A DNA stretch of 64,000 nt from an uncultured Clostridia bacterium (GTDB lineage: Bacteria; Bacillota; Clostridia; UMGS1810): NCBI GenBank assembly GCA_934500875.1, contig CAKSTL010000005.1, forward strand, positions 110,130 through 174,129, in the 5' to 3' direction. A program made the position numbers and the translations under genes. Positions 26,015 through 34,577 of the stretch are shown one piece after another (position 1 is the stretch's first letter; each line of letters begins with the position of its first letter). The notes below the pieces were generated by a model. That model searched no databases, was not told where the DNA came from, and saw nothing but the letters and a program-made list of their open reading frames with translations.

Positions 26015-27679
26015 ATGCTGCTTACAAGATTTTTACCGAGAATAGAATTTGATTCATATAAAGATTTTAAAGAAAATTATAAGATTAACGTGCCCGATAA
26101 TTTTAACTTCGGGTTTGATATCGTTGACGAATGGGCGGGCTCAGAGCCCGATAAAAAGGCGCTTGTCTGGTGCAACGACCACGGCTGCGAAAAAACGTTT
26201 ACCTTTACCGATATAAAAAAGCTTTCAAACAAAACCGCAAATTTTTTAAAGAGCCTCGGAATTAAAAAAGGCTCGGTGGTTATGCTTATTTTAAGGCGCA
26301 GGTGGGAATATTGGGTTTGCGCAACGGCGCTGCATAAAATCGGCGCAATTTTAATTCCCGGCTCGCTTCAGCTTACAAAAAAGGATATCGTTTACCGTGC
26401 GAATGCCGCAAAAATAAGCGCTGTTATTTGCGTAAACGACGATTTTGTGATAAATCAGGTTAATGCCGCACAGGCTGAGGCCGAGAGCTTAAAGCACAAA
26501 ATTGTGGTTGAAAACAAAAGGGAAGGATATCTTTTTTTCAATGACGAAATTGAAAAATTTTCTGATGTTTTTGACCGTCCCTCAGGCGCTGACGCTACAA
26601 AAGTAACCGATAAAATGCTGGTTTATTTTACGTCCGGCACAACAAAAGAGCCTAAAATGGTTGCACACGATTTTTCGTATCCGTTAGGGCATATTGTTAC
26701 CGCAAAATACTGGCAGCAGGTACAGGAAAACAAGCTTCATATGAGCGTTTCGGATTCGGGCTGGGCAAAATTCGGCTGGGGCAAAATTTACGGTCAGTGG
26801 ATTTGCGGTGCGGTTATTTTTGCCTATGATATGGACAAGTTTGTGCCTGCAAAGCTTTTGGAGGTTATATCAAAATATAAAATCACAACCTTTTGCGCTC
26901 CTCCCACAATGTTCAGATTTATGCTTCAGGAGGACGTGACAAAATACGATTTATCGAGCATAAAGCGCTGCTGCATAGCCGGCGAACCGCTTAATCCCGA
27001 GGTTTTCAAGCAGTGGTACAATCTTACGGGTCTTAAGCTTGCCGAGGGCTTCGGGCAGAGCGAATCGAGCGTTATGCTTGCAAACTTTGAGTGGTTTGAC
27101 CCCATTCCCGGTTCTATGGGTAAGCCTTCGCCGCTATACGACATAAAGCTTGTTGACAACGACGGAAAAGAGCTTTCGGACGGTGAAGAAGGAAGAATTG
27201 TTGTTGACAATATCGATAAAAAAATGCCTGTCGGGCTTTTTAAGGGCTATTATATGGACGAGAAGCTCACAAAAGAGGCGCTGGGCGGAAAGTTTTATGA
27301 CAGCGGCGACGTTGCGTGGCGTGATTCCAAGGGTTATTACTGGTTTGTGGGCAGGAGCGACGACGTTATAAAATGCTCGGGCTACCGCATTGGACCGTTT
27401 GAGGTTGAATCGGCGCTGATTGAGCATCCTGCGGTTGTGGAATGTGCCATAACGGGTGCGCCCGACCCCATAAGAGGTCAGGTTGTCAAGGCGACGGTTG
27501 TTCTCGCAAAGGGATACACCTCTTCGCCCGATTTGGTAAAAGAGCTTCAAAATCACGTCAAAAGAGTTACCGCACCGTATAAATATCCGAGAATTATCGA
27601 GTTTGTCGATACCCTTCCAAAGACGCTCGGCGGAAAAATAAAGAGGGCGGAAATACGAAAGAAAAATCACGAGGCTTAA
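26015..27679 (+). CDS. Acyl-CoA synthetase (AMP-forming)
   Basis: Activates a carboxylic acid, probably a medium-chain or aromatic acid, through an acyl-adenylate to the CoA thioester. The 554-aa protein is an ANL superfamily member with the P-loop YFTSGTTKEPKM, GFGQSE, the YDSGDVAWRD hinge aspartate, VGRSDDVIKCSGYRIGPFEVE and the C-terminal catalytic lysine in TLGGKIKRAEIR. The ATG at 26015 has AAGGAC ahead, better than an upstream TTG. There is no signal peptide. Its neighbours are a cupin regulator, a glutamate-cysteine-ligase-like gene and an acyl-ACP thioesterase, pointing to acyl-chain chemistry. Confidence 0.9.
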   Translation: MLLTRFLPRIEFDSYKDFKENYKINVPDNFNFGFDIVDEWAGSEPDKKALVWCNDHGCEKTFTFTDIKKLSNKTANFLKSLGIKKGSVVMLILRRRWEYWVCATALHKIGAILIPGSLQLTKKDIVYRANAAKISAVICVNDDFVINQVNAAQAEAESLKHKIVVENKREGYLFFNDEIEKFSDVFDRPSGADATKVTDKMLVYFTSGTTKEPKMVAHDFSYPLGHIVTAKYWQQVQENKLHMSVSDSGWAKFGWGKIYGQWICGAVIFAYDMDKFVPAKLLEVISKYKITTFCAPPTMFRFMLQEDVTKYDLSSIKRCCIAGEPLNPEVFKQWYNLTGLKLAEGFGQSESSVMLANFEWFDPIPGSMGKPSPLYDIKLVDNDGKELSDGEEGRIVVDNIDKKMPVGLFKGYYMDEKLTKEALGGKFYDSGDVAWRDSKGYYWFVGRSDDVIKCSGYRIGPFEVESALIEHPAVVECAITGAPDPIRGQVVKATVVLAKGYTSSPDLVKELQNHVKRVTAPYKYPRIIEFVDTLPKTLGGKIKRAEIRKKNHEA

Positions 27680-27684
27680 AAAAT

Positions 27685-28902
27685 ATGGACGCAAAAAGCT
27701 TGATTTATAACACGTTTTTTAAAAAATTTGAAAATAAAAAAATAGGAAAAGTCGGGTGTGAGCTTGAATTTCCTCTTGTAAACCTTTCGGGAGGGGATGT
27801 TGATTCCGCCTTTGCAAAGGGGGTTTTCGACTATTTTTCAAACTGCGGCTTTAAGTGTGCCGACCCCGAAGGATATTTTTTTGAAAACAGCAGCGGTGAT
27901 GTTTTGTCGTTTGACAATTCATACAATAATTTTGAGTTTTCTATGCGCTACGGCGATAATCTGTGCGATATAAAAAAACGTTTTGACGAATATTTTTCTG
28001 CGGCAGGCGAATATTTTTCAAGAGAAAATTATGCGCTCAAGGGCATTGGAACAAACCCGAACAAAAATAATATTTCGCAGAACAGGGTGGAATTTTCCAC
28101 TTACAATATGGTTGACAGTTTTTTGAAAAATTACGGAAAAGATACAAAATATCCCGATTTTCCGGCATATCTTTCGTCGGTGCAGACGCATCTTGACGTG
28201 GATTTGCAAACCCTTCCGAGGGCATATACGTATTTTGCAAAGCTTGATTTTGTGCGGGCGATTCTTTTTTCAAATTCGCCCGATTTTGACAATCAGGGAT
28301 ATCGCTGCTACCGTGATTTTCTGTGGGAGCAGAGTGCGTTTTCAAAGTGCGCAAATATCACCGGAAAGGTGGACGGCGAGTTTGAAACGGTTGATTCTCT
28401 GGTGCAATATTTTCTTAAAAAAGATATGTTCAACCGCAAACGTGACGGAAAATACGAAATTTTTGCGCCCGTCAACATAAAAGAATATTTTGAAAATGAA
28501 AAATACGGCGCAAAAGAAGAGGATATTGAATGTTATCTTTCGTTCAAAAACGTTGAAATAACCGCAAGGGGAACTCTGGAGGTGCGCAGCGACTGCACGC
28601 AGCCTCTCGATTCGCTGTTTGCGCCGTGTGCGTTTAATCTCGGTATTCTTGAAAGCCTTGATAATGTGATGGGCGACGTGGACGGATTTTTTGACGAAAA
28701 CGCCATAGATATGACCAATACCGAGCTTCGAAACATTGTCACAACGGGCGAGCCGCTCGATAAAATCTGCGACGAGGATATTTTGTCGGATTTTGTCTAC
28801 GATTTGGTTGAAATTGCCGCCGAGGCGCTTGAAAAAAGAGGATTCGGCGAAGAGGAATTTATAAAACCGCTCTACAAGCGTGCCGTTACGCTTAAGCTTT
28901 AA
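27685..28902 (+). CDS. Glutamate-cysteine-ligase-like (GCS2 family) protein
   Basis: 405-aa protein resembling bacterial gamma-glutamyl-cysteine ligases. It has the N-terminal VGCELEFPLV (metal-binding Glu pair), the central SSVQTHLDVDL and the C-terminal VEITARGTLEVRSDCTQPL. These match the conserved blocks of the carboxylate-amine ligase fold. It lies 5 nt after the acyl-CoA ligase, so both are probably co-transcribed. No gshB-like ATP-grasp gene is near, so the product could be gamma-glutamylcysteine itself or another gamma-glutamyl amide. A strong hairpin follows. Confidence 0.7.
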   Translation: MDAKSLIYNTFFKKFENKKIGKVGCELEFPLVNLSGGDVDSAFAKGVFDYFSNCGFKCADPEGYFFENSSGDVLSFDNSYNNFEFSMRYGDNLCDIKKRFDEYFSAAGEYFSRENYALKGIGTNPNKNNISQNRVEFSTYNMVDSFLKNYGKDTKYPDFPAYLSSVQTHLDVDLQTLPRAYTYFAKLDFVRAILFSNSPDFDNQGYRCYRDFLWEQSAFSKCANITGKVDGEFETVDSLVQYFLKKDMFNRKRDGKYEIFAPVNIKEYFENEKYGAKEEDIECYLSFKNVEITARGTLEVRSDCTQPLDSLFAPCAFNLGILESLDNVMGDVDGFFDENAIDMTNTELRNIVTTGEPLDKICDEDILSDFVYDLVEIAAEALEKRGFGEEEFIKPLYKRAVTLKL

Positions 28903-28920
28903 AGGTGTGCGGATTTCTTA

Positions 28921-28975
28921 AAATACTGCGGTAAATGGGCAAATATTGCGCCCGTAAACGGCGGTATTTTTAAAA
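28921..28975 (+). terminator. Hairpin terminator after the GCS-like gene
   Basis: AAATACTGC and GCGGTATTT pair (9 bp, one wobble) around a long loop that contains its own GGGC/GCCC stem, and are followed by a T/A-rich run. Read-through to the thioesterase gene 20 nt further is possible. Confidence 0.6.
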
Positions 28976-28996
28976 TTTTAGTCTGAAGGAATAAAA

Positions 28997-29743
28997 ATGT
29001 CTGAACTTATACAAAACAAACAAAAATTATCAATGAAAACAAGAATTTTGTCGTATCAGACCGACCCGAACGCATTTTTAAAACCGTCGTATGCGCTAAG
29101 GTTTATGCAGGAGGCAGCGGCGGAGCATACCGATAAATTCGGGCTGGGAACACGTGTGCTTTATGACGACAAAAAAATGTTTATACTCATTTCGGTGAGC
29201 ATAGATTTTGACAAAATGCCGTTTTTGAACGACGAGGTTTTTGTGGAAACGTGGAGCTGCGGTCAGAAGGGCGTGCTTTTCACACGTCCGGGAAGGATTG
29301 CTGACAAAAACAAAAATACGCTGTGCCGTTATTCGTCAAAGTGGGTTTTGGTGAACACCGAAACGAGGCACATTTTAAAACCCTCCGAAACGGGAGATTT
29401 AAACGTCGTTTTGTGTGATGAAAAATTTGATTTGAGGGATAAAAAAATTCCGCTTCCGCAAAAAATGGATTTGGCGGCAGAGCGGAAAATACTGTATTCC
29501 GATATTGATTACAACCATCACGCAAACAATTGCGCTTATGCCGATTTTGTGCTTGATACGGTGCCCGATATGACAAAAAAGCGTGTGAAAAGGCTTGACA
29601 TTTATTTTCATTCCGAGGCGCTTTTGGACGATACGCTGAAAATTTTCTGCGGTGAAAATAACGGGTTTCTTTATTTTAAGGGCGAACACGAAAGAGGGGT
29701 TTGCTTTGACGCCGCAGTTGAAACAGAGCCTGTTTCGGACTGA
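28997..29743 (+). CDS. Acyl-ACP thioesterase (FatA/FatB-like)
   Basis: Releases free fatty acid from acyl carrier protein; cytosolic. The 248-aa double-hotdog protein has FMQEAAAEHTDKFGLG in the first fold and the second-fold motif DIDYNHHANNCAYADFVLD (conserved Asp, Asn, His), as in bacterial members of the family. With the ligase at 26,015 it could release and then reactivate an acyl chain. GAAGGAA precedes the ATG. It is convergent with spoIIQ. Confidence 0.9.
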   Translation: MSELIQNKQKLSMKTRILSYQTDPNAFLKPSYALRFMQEAAAEHTDKFGLGTRVLYDDKKMFILISVSIDFDKMPFLNDEVFVETWSCGQKGVLFTRPGRIADKNKNTLCRYSSKWVLVNTETRHILKPSETGDLNVVLCDEKFDLRDKKIPLPQKMDLAAERKILYSDIDYNHHANNCAYADFVLDTVPDMTKKRVKRLDIYFHSEALLDDTLKIFCGENNGFLYFKGEHERGVCFDAAVETEPVSD

Positions 29744-29769
29744 TTTGCAATACTTATTTTTATGTATCC

Positions 29770-29836
29770 GACGGCAGCGCCGCCGCTTTGTAAGGCAATG
29801 CTTACTTATCGAGGAGTGGCTTTTGCCGTCTTTTTT
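29770..29836 (+). terminator. Possible terminator between convergent thioesterase and spoIIQ genes
   Basis: GACGGCA (29770-29776) and TGCCGTC (29824-29830) can pair and are followed by TTTTTT. The roughly 47-nt loop contains one copy of the dispersed repeat. Confidence 0.45.
29791..29821 (-). repeat. Copy 1 of a dispersed repeat (single arm)
   Basis: TAAGGCAATG followed by CTTACTTATCGAGGAGTGGCT; 28 of 31 bases match the copy at 61,544-61,574, and the segment is the reverse complement of 61,296-61,321. It lies just after the thioesterase stop codon. Confidence 0.75.
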
Positions 29837-29839
29837 GTT

Positions 29840-30586
29840 TCAGCGAAACATTTTTTCGGGATTTTTCTGAATACCGTTATCGTACAGTTCAAAATGCAGA
29901 TGCGGTGCGTCCGCAACCTCGTATGCCGCACTGTCGCCCACAATTCCGATTGTATCGCCCTCTTTTACCTCATCACCCTTTTTCACGGTAATGCCGGGCG
30001 ACAAATTCTGATATTTCGATTTAAGCCCGTTATGGTCGATAATCACCGTCGTGCCCATATTTTTGTCGTCAAAAGCGTCCTCGACAATGCCGCTTGCGCA
30101 GGCAAAAACGCTGTCGCCGACATTTGCCGAAATGTCAATTCCGTCGTGCACACGCCAGTCGTCCATTGTTTTTGAATAGACGGGAACCTTGTCCGAAAAA
30201 AGCTTTAAAACCTCGCCGTTCACAGGCTTTGTTATGCTTGTGATTTCGCTTGTTTGGCTTATGCCCGTTTCGTTTTCGGTTTTCGGAGCCTCAATTTCGG
30301 GCTTAACATCCGCAGTTTTCTCCTCCTCTTTGACGGAAACGGGAACTTTTACCTCGCTTTTTACCTCCTGCGGCGGCAGATTTTCGCTTATCTTTGCGTT
30401 TTCGCTTTGTGCGCTTTTTACGTTGTTTGCCGCCTCGTTAATGCTTTTTTCCATTTTACCCGAAAAAAAGCTTGTAAACAAAGCGATTGCAAACACGCAC
30501 ATTATCAGCGAATAGAAAATCTTTTTTTCCGCCGGCGCTTTCTTTTTTTCGCCTTCAACGCTTTTTGCAACATTAAATTTTTTCAT
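29840..30586 (-). CDS. spoIIQ: SpoIIQ-like M23 (LytM) metallopeptidase
   Basis: Forespore membrane protein that with SpoIIIAH bridges the two membranes during engulfment. The 248-aa protein has an N-terminal transmembrane helix (about 23-43), a long charged Pro/Glu/Lys linker and a C-terminal LytM domain. The zinc site is complete (VHDGID supplies H-x3-D, HLHFEL the HxH), as in Clostridioides difficile and unlike Bacillus subtilis, so it may be an active endopeptidase. I use the ATG at 30586 because GAGGTGA lies 5 nt before it. It follows spoIID in the same direction, the usual clostridial order. Confidence 0.85.
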   Translation of the reverse strand: MKKFNVAKSVEGEKKKAPAEKKIFYSLIMCVFAIALFTSFFSGKMEKSINEAANNVKSAQSENAKISENLPPQEVKSEVKVPVSVKEEEKTADVKPEIEAPKTENETGISQTSEITSITKPVNGEVLKLFSDKVPVYSKTMDDWRVHDGIDISANVGDSVFACASGIVEDAFDDKNMGTTVIIDHNGLKSKYQNLSPGITVKKGDEVKEGDTIGIVGDSAAYEVADAPHLHFELYDNGIQKNPEKMFR

Positions 30587-30620
30587 TATCTTCACCTCAA
30601 GTAAATTTTTTACAATTTGC

Positions 30621-31580
30621 TTAAGGATTATACATTGAAATGGCGCTTCCTGCATAATAAGTTGCAAGAATTTCTTTATAATCTTTGCCCTGCGACGCCA
30701 TATAATTTGCGCCGTACTGGCTCATTCCTACGCCGTGACCGTAGCCGAAAACATTGAAAATTACGGTATCGCCATCTTTTTTTATGTCAAAATTTGCAGA
30801 TTTTAACATAAACATAGAGCGCATCTTCACACCCTTTATTTTTACGCCGAACATTTCGATTGTATCCACCGCACCGCCGCTTGTGTGCGTTACGTTTCCT
30901 AAAAATTTATTGAAATCCGCCTCGGGATACTCAGCCTTTATTGTGTCGCAGAACACACTGTAATTGACGGTATATTCGGTGTGATACTTCGGCGAAAGGT
31001 TTTCGCCCGGGCTTTCGCAGCTTTTAAGATACGGAAAATCCGACCCCCACACGTCTGCCGCATTTTCCGTTCTTCCGCTGTTTGACGAGTGAAAAACCGC
31101 ACGTATCGGCTCGTTGTTATATGTCAAAATTTCACCTTTTGTTGCATAAACGGCATTTTTGATTTTATTGTAAAAATTTTCGGCATTGCCGCCCCATTTT
31201 TCAAACGCTTCCTCCTTTGAAACGTAAGCCTGGCAATGCGCAGAATTTGTGCAGATATCTGCGCCGCCGTGGTCGTTTTTGCTGCCGGCGTTGATTTTCG
31301 ACACCGTGTATGTCCGTGCCGCCACCGCCTGCGCCTTTATTGCCTCAACCTCAAAAAGCGCCGGCATTTCGGCGCATACAACCCCTGTTATATACTCTTC
31401 AAACGGCATTTCGACATTGCATTTTTTTGCGTCGGAATACACCGTCACGCAGTTTTTGTTCTCAAAATTTATTTCTTCGCTTTTTGCCTTTTTTTCGCTC
31501 CTTTTAAAGCTTACCGCCATAAACGGCAGCAAAAAAACAATCAGCGCAACCGTTAAAATCCACAGAAAAAATTTTTTCAT
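30621..31580 (-). CDS. spoIID: Stage II sporulation protein D (peptidoglycan lytic transglycosylase)
   Basis: Lytic transglycosylase of the DMP engulfment complex, cleaving glycan strands in the mother-cell-forespore septum. The 319-aa protein has an N-terminal membrane anchor (about 4-24), the catalytic glutamate segment CAEMPALFEVEAIKAQAVAAR, AVFHSSNSGRTENA and the C-terminal GYGHGVGMSQYGA signature of SpoIID. It shares an operon with the spoIIQ-like gene 34 nt downstream. It shows that the organism has sporulation genes. It diverges from citrate synthase. Confidence 0.95.
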   Translation of the reverse strand: MKKFFLWILTVALIVFLLPFMAVSFKRSEKKAKSEEINFENKNCVTVYSDAKKCNVEMPFEEYITGVVCAEMPALFEVEAIKAQAVAARTYTVSKINAGSKNDHGGADICTNSAHCQAYVSKEEAFEKWGGNAENFYNKIKNAVYATKGEILTYNNEPIRAVFHSSNSGRTENAADVWGSDFPYLKSCESPGENLSPKYHTEYTVNYSVFCDTIKAEYPEADFNKFLGNVTHTSGGAVDTIEMFGVKIKGVKMRSMFMLKSANFDIKKDGDTVIFNVFGYGHGVGMSQYGANYMASQGKDYKEILATYYAGSAISMYNP

Positions 31581-31738
31581 ACAACCAGTCCTTTATATAT
31601 CTTATATAATTTCCTAAGCCGATAGAACAAATTTGCATATTTTTACGGCATAAAATTCATTTTGTTGTCGTATTTTACAAAAAATGCGCAAAAAATTTAA
31701 AATTTTGCAATATTTAACAAGAAAAATTTCAAAAACTG

Positions 31739-31767
31739 TTGCTATTTGCAAAATCATATGATAAAAT
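31739..31767 (+). promoter_or_regulatory. Promoter for citrate synthase
   Basis: TTGCTA (31739-31744) and TAAAAT (31762-31767) with a 17-nt spacer. This lies in the 238-nt divergent gap with spoIID; a promoter for spoIID on the other strand could not be assigned. Confidence 0.6.
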
Positions 31768-31818
31768 ATAGTTCAGTTGATTAAATTAATGTGAAAAATA
31801 AATCGGAAGGAGATTTTT

Positions 31819-33171
31819 ATGACGGACAATAAAAATATAGGTGAGCTTATCGGATTTTCGCCGGAGGTGTATAAAATTTCTCCCGATTTGTATCAGAATT
31901 ATGATGTTAAAAGGGGTTTGCGAAACCTTGACGGTTCGGGAGTTCTGGCAGGTCTTACGGGCATCAGCGAGGTTCACGGATACGTTGTTTACGAGGGTGA
32001 AAAAACCGCCGATTACGGTTCGCTTTCGTACAGGGGATACGACATTTCCGACCTTGCCGAAAACTGCGGACGTGGCAAAAGGTTTGCGTTTGAGGAGGCG
32101 TGCTATCTTCTTTTGTGCGGATTTTTGCCGAGCGACAGCCAATTTTCCGCATTTTTGGAGGCGTTAAAGCAAAACAGGGCGCTTCCCGAAGGCTTTACCG
32201 AGGATATGATTTTAAAAGCGCCCAGCAAGGATATTATGAATAAGCTTTCACGTTCTGTCCTCACGCTTTATTCTTACGATTCAAACGCAGACAGCACAAC
32301 GCCGAAAAACGTTATCCGCCAGGCAGTAAGCCTTATTGCAAAAATGCCCACGCTTGCCGCATACGGATACTGGGCAAAGGCGCACTATTTTGACAGAAAA
32401 AGCCTTATTCTGCATCAGCCGCAGAAGGATTATTCCATTGCCGAAAATATTTTGCATATGATAAGAGAAAATTCAAAATTCACCGCCGAGGAGGCAAGAA
32501 TTTTAGACCTTGCGCTTCTTTTGCACGCAGAACACGGCGGCGGAAACAACTCGGCATTTACGTGCAGGGTGCTTACATCTTCGGGAACCGATACATACTC
32601 GGCAATTTCGGGTGCGATTAACGCTCTTAAAGGCCCCAAGCACGGCGGCGCAAACCTTCAGGTTGTAAAGATGATGAAGGATATTGAAAAACACGTCGAA
32701 AACAAAAACGATGAGGACGAAATTTATGCGTATCTCGGAAAAATAATAAAGCGCAAGGCGGGCGACAGGTCGGGTCTTGTGTACGGAATGGGTCACGCAG
32801 TTTATACAAAATCCGATCCGAGGACGGAAATTCTTCGTTCGCAGGCGGAATATCTTGCAAACAAAAACGGTTTCGGCGAAAAATTTGAGCTTTACAGAAC
32901 CGTTGAAAAGCTTGCGCCCAAGGCGTTTGCAGAGTTTAAGGGCGACAAAAAGGTTATCAGCGCAAACGTTGATTTTTATTCGGGATTTGTTTACAGTATG
33001 CTCAATATCCCCAACGAGCTGTATACTCCGCTCTTTGCAATTGCGAGGATGGCGGGCTGGTGTTCGCACCGTTTGGAGGAGCTTATTTCAGGCGGAAGAA
33101 TTCTGCGCCCGGCATACAAGAGCATTTGCAAAAACGGCAAGCAGTTTTTAAGTTTTCCGGAAAGAGATTGA
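31819..33171 (+). CDS. gltA: Citrate synthase
   Basis: Condenses oxaloacetate with acetyl-CoA; in anaerobes it feeds 2-oxoglutarate and glutamate synthesis. The 450-aa protein carries the catalytic residues in LLLHAEHGGGNNSAF (His), GMGHAVYTKSDPR (His) and NVDFYSGFVY (Asp), with PKHGGANLQVV between. Length and the N-terminal extension fit the clostridial citrate/methylcitrate synthase group. GGAAGGAG precedes the ATG. The 3' end forms the first unit of a tandem repeat, then a terminator. The next operon encodes a 2-oxoacid:ferredoxin oxidoreductase, consistent with 2-oxoglutarate metabolism. Confidence 0.93.
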   Translation: MTDNKNIGELIGFSPEVYKISPDLYQNYDVKRGLRNLDGSGVLAGLTGISEVHGYVVYEGEKTADYGSLSYRGYDISDLAENCGRGKRFAFEEACYLLLCGFLPSDSQFSAFLEALKQNRALPEGFTEDMILKAPSKDIMNKLSRSVLTLYSYDSNADSTTPKNVIRQAVSLIAKMPTLAAYGYWAKAHYFDRKSLILHQPQKDYSIAENILHMIRENSKFTAEEARILDLALLLHAEHGGGNNSAFTCRVLTSSGTDTYSAISGAINALKGPKHGGANLQVVKMMKDIEKHVENKNDEDEIYAYLGKIIKRKAGDRSGLVYGMGHAVYTKSDPRTEILRSQAEYLANKNGFGEKFELYRTVEKLAPKAFAEFKGDKKVISANVDFYSGFVYSMLNIPNELYTPLFAIARMAGWCSHRLEELISGGRILRPAYKSICKNGKQFLSFPERD

Positions 33172-33270
33172 ATTATTTGCGGCGAAAGATTGGATTATTT
33201 TCGCAAAACTAAATTATTTTCGCAAAAAAATTAAATTATTTTTACAAAGAGATTGAATTATTTTTACGCA
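33165..33270 (+). repeat. Five-unit 21-22 bp degenerate tandem repeat starting within the citrate synthase stop region
   Basis: Units start at 33165, 33187, 33208, 33229 and 33250, each built around AGATTGAATTATTTT followed by CGCAAA or TACAAA. The first unit contains the last codon and the TGA stop of citrate synthase; the later units are non-coding. The array runs straight into a terminator stem. Confidence 0.85.
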
Positions 33271-33300
33271 GCGGTTTTAGAAATTAAACCGCTGTTTTTT
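33269..33300 (+). terminator. Terminator after citrate synthase
   Basis: CAGCGGTTT and AAACCGCTG form a perfect 9-bp stem with an 8-nt loop, followed by TTTTTT. Confidence 0.85.
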
Positions 33301-33373
33301 ATAAACAAATCCAAAACGGCACGGCTTGCCGAAACAAAATATAACAAATTTGCATAAACGAATATTTTTTTGC

Positions 33374-33402
33374 TTTACAAAACGCAATATTTTTGCTATA
33401 CT
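33374..33402 (+). promoter_or_regulatory. Promoter for the rseC-oxidoreductase-rsmA operon
   Basis: TTTACA (33374-33379) and an extended -10 TGCTATACT (-10 box 33397-33402) with a 17-nt spacer. The rest of the 317-nt gap holds the tandem repeat, the terminator and a small CGGCA/TGCCG hairpin at about 33,317. Confidence 0.7.
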
Positions 33403-33488
33403 TCTATAAAAGGACTGAATGATTTGTATATAAAAATACAAAATTTTACAAATTTTTCTGCCGAATATTAAAAATTTAAGGTGAAAAG

Positions 33489-33884
33489 ATGACGGGCAAA
33501 GGATATGTTGAAAAAACTGAAGGCGGTTTTGCATACGTTTTGTGCGTAAGAGAGTCTGCGTGCGGCGAGAGCTGCGTCCACTGCAAAATGTGCAGAAACA
33601 GGGGCGCAAGAGTGCTTGCAAAAAACGGCATTGGGGCAAAAGAGGGCGATAATGTAGAGGTTTTTGCCGATACGGGAAAAATTATTTTTATTGCCTTTGT
33701 ACTCTATGTTCTGCCGGTAATTCTTCTTTTTTCGGCAGTTGTTCTGTCGCAGGCGCTCGAAAGCAAAAGGCTTTTCCCGATATTTGCTGCTGCGGCGGCG
33801 CTCGTCTGGTTTTTTGCCATAAAAATTCTTGGAAAAAACAAGGTAACTCACACAATTACGGAGGTGATTTGTCACCGTGATTAA
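33489..33884 (+). CDS. SoxR-reducing system RseC/MucC family protein
   Basis: 131-aa inner-membrane protein with an N-terminal cytoplasmic domain carrying the cysteine motif ACGESCVHCKMC and two transmembrane helices (about 57-80 and 90-112). In Rhodobacter and E. coli relatives it is associated with Rnf electron transport and redox control. No rnf genes are in the window. Its place at the head of a ferredoxin oxidoreductase operon fits a link with reduced ferredoxin. The 3' end overlaps the next gene by 8 nt. Confidence 0.85.
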   Translation: MTGKGYVEKTEGGFAYVLCVRESACGESCVHCKMCRNRGARVLAKNGIGAKEGDNVEVFADTGKIIFIAFVLYVLPVILLFSAVVLSQALESKRLFPIFAAAAALVWFFAIKILGKNKVTHTITEVICHRD

Positions 33885-34530
33885 TATAATAACGGGTCAT
33901 TACGGAAGCGGAAAAACCGAATTTGCAATAAATCTTGCGCTCAAAAAAATGAGCGAAGGCAAAAAGGTGACAATCTGCGACCTTGATATTGTAAATCCGT
34001 ATTTCCGCACAAGCGACGTTAAAAATTTTCTTTCGCAAAAAGGAATAAACGTTATAGCGTCCGAATTTGCGAGCTCCAATGTGGATATTCCCGTGCTGCC
34101 GGGCGAAATTCTTTCGGTTTTTGCAGACAGCCGAACCGAGGCGGTTTTGGACGTCGGCGGTGATGAGGACGGCGCCGTGGCGCTGGGCGGATTTTTTAAC
34201 TATATCAAAAACAGGGAATACAGAATGTTTTTTGTGATAAACACTCTGCGCCCCATGACCGCAAACAAGGACGATATTCTTGAACTTGCAAAAAAAATCG
34301 AAGAAACGTCAAGGCTTAAAATTACCGATATTGTAAACAACACAAATCTTGCAAATCTTACGGAAAAGAGCCATATTCTTGAAAGTGTTGCAACGGTTGA
34401 AAACTGTGCGCAGAATATGGGCGTTCCCGTAACGTATATATCGGGAAGACAGGATATTTTAAAAAACCTTCCCGAAAATTTTAAAGACAAGCTTTTTACG
34501 CTTGAAACATTTATGAATTTACCGTTTTAA
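33877..34530 (+). CDS. MinD/ParA-like P-loop ATPase of unknown role
   Basis: 217-aa nucleotide-binding protein with a deviant Walker A GHYGSGKTEFA at residues 7-17, CDLDIVNPYFRTSD (switch I/Walker A') and VLDVGGDEDG (Walker B). The fold is that of SIMIBI ATPases; the target is not evident. The start is GTG, inside the end of rseC. Homologues commonly sit beside 2-oxoacid:ferredoxin oxidoreductase genes in Clostridia, as here, so a role in assembly or cluster loading is plausible but unproven. Confidence 0.75.
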   Translation: MINIITGHYGSGKTEFAINLALKKMSEGKKVTICDLDIVNPYFRTSDVKNFLSQKGINVIASEFASSNVDIPVLPGEILSVFADSRTEAVLDVGGDEDGAVALGGFFNYIKNREYRMFFVINTLRPMTANKDDILELAKKIEETSRLKITDIVNNTNLANLTEKSHILESVATVENCAQNMGVPVTYISGRQDILKNLPENFKDKLFTLETFMNLPF

Positions 34531-34577
34531 AATAAAAATTACTCATTTTTGATAAACGTAACAAGGAGGTGCCGTAA

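Noticed and set aside
33165..33270. CRISPR array
   Set aside because: Units are 21-22 bp, degenerate and directly adjacent without spacers, so this is a simple tandem repeat.
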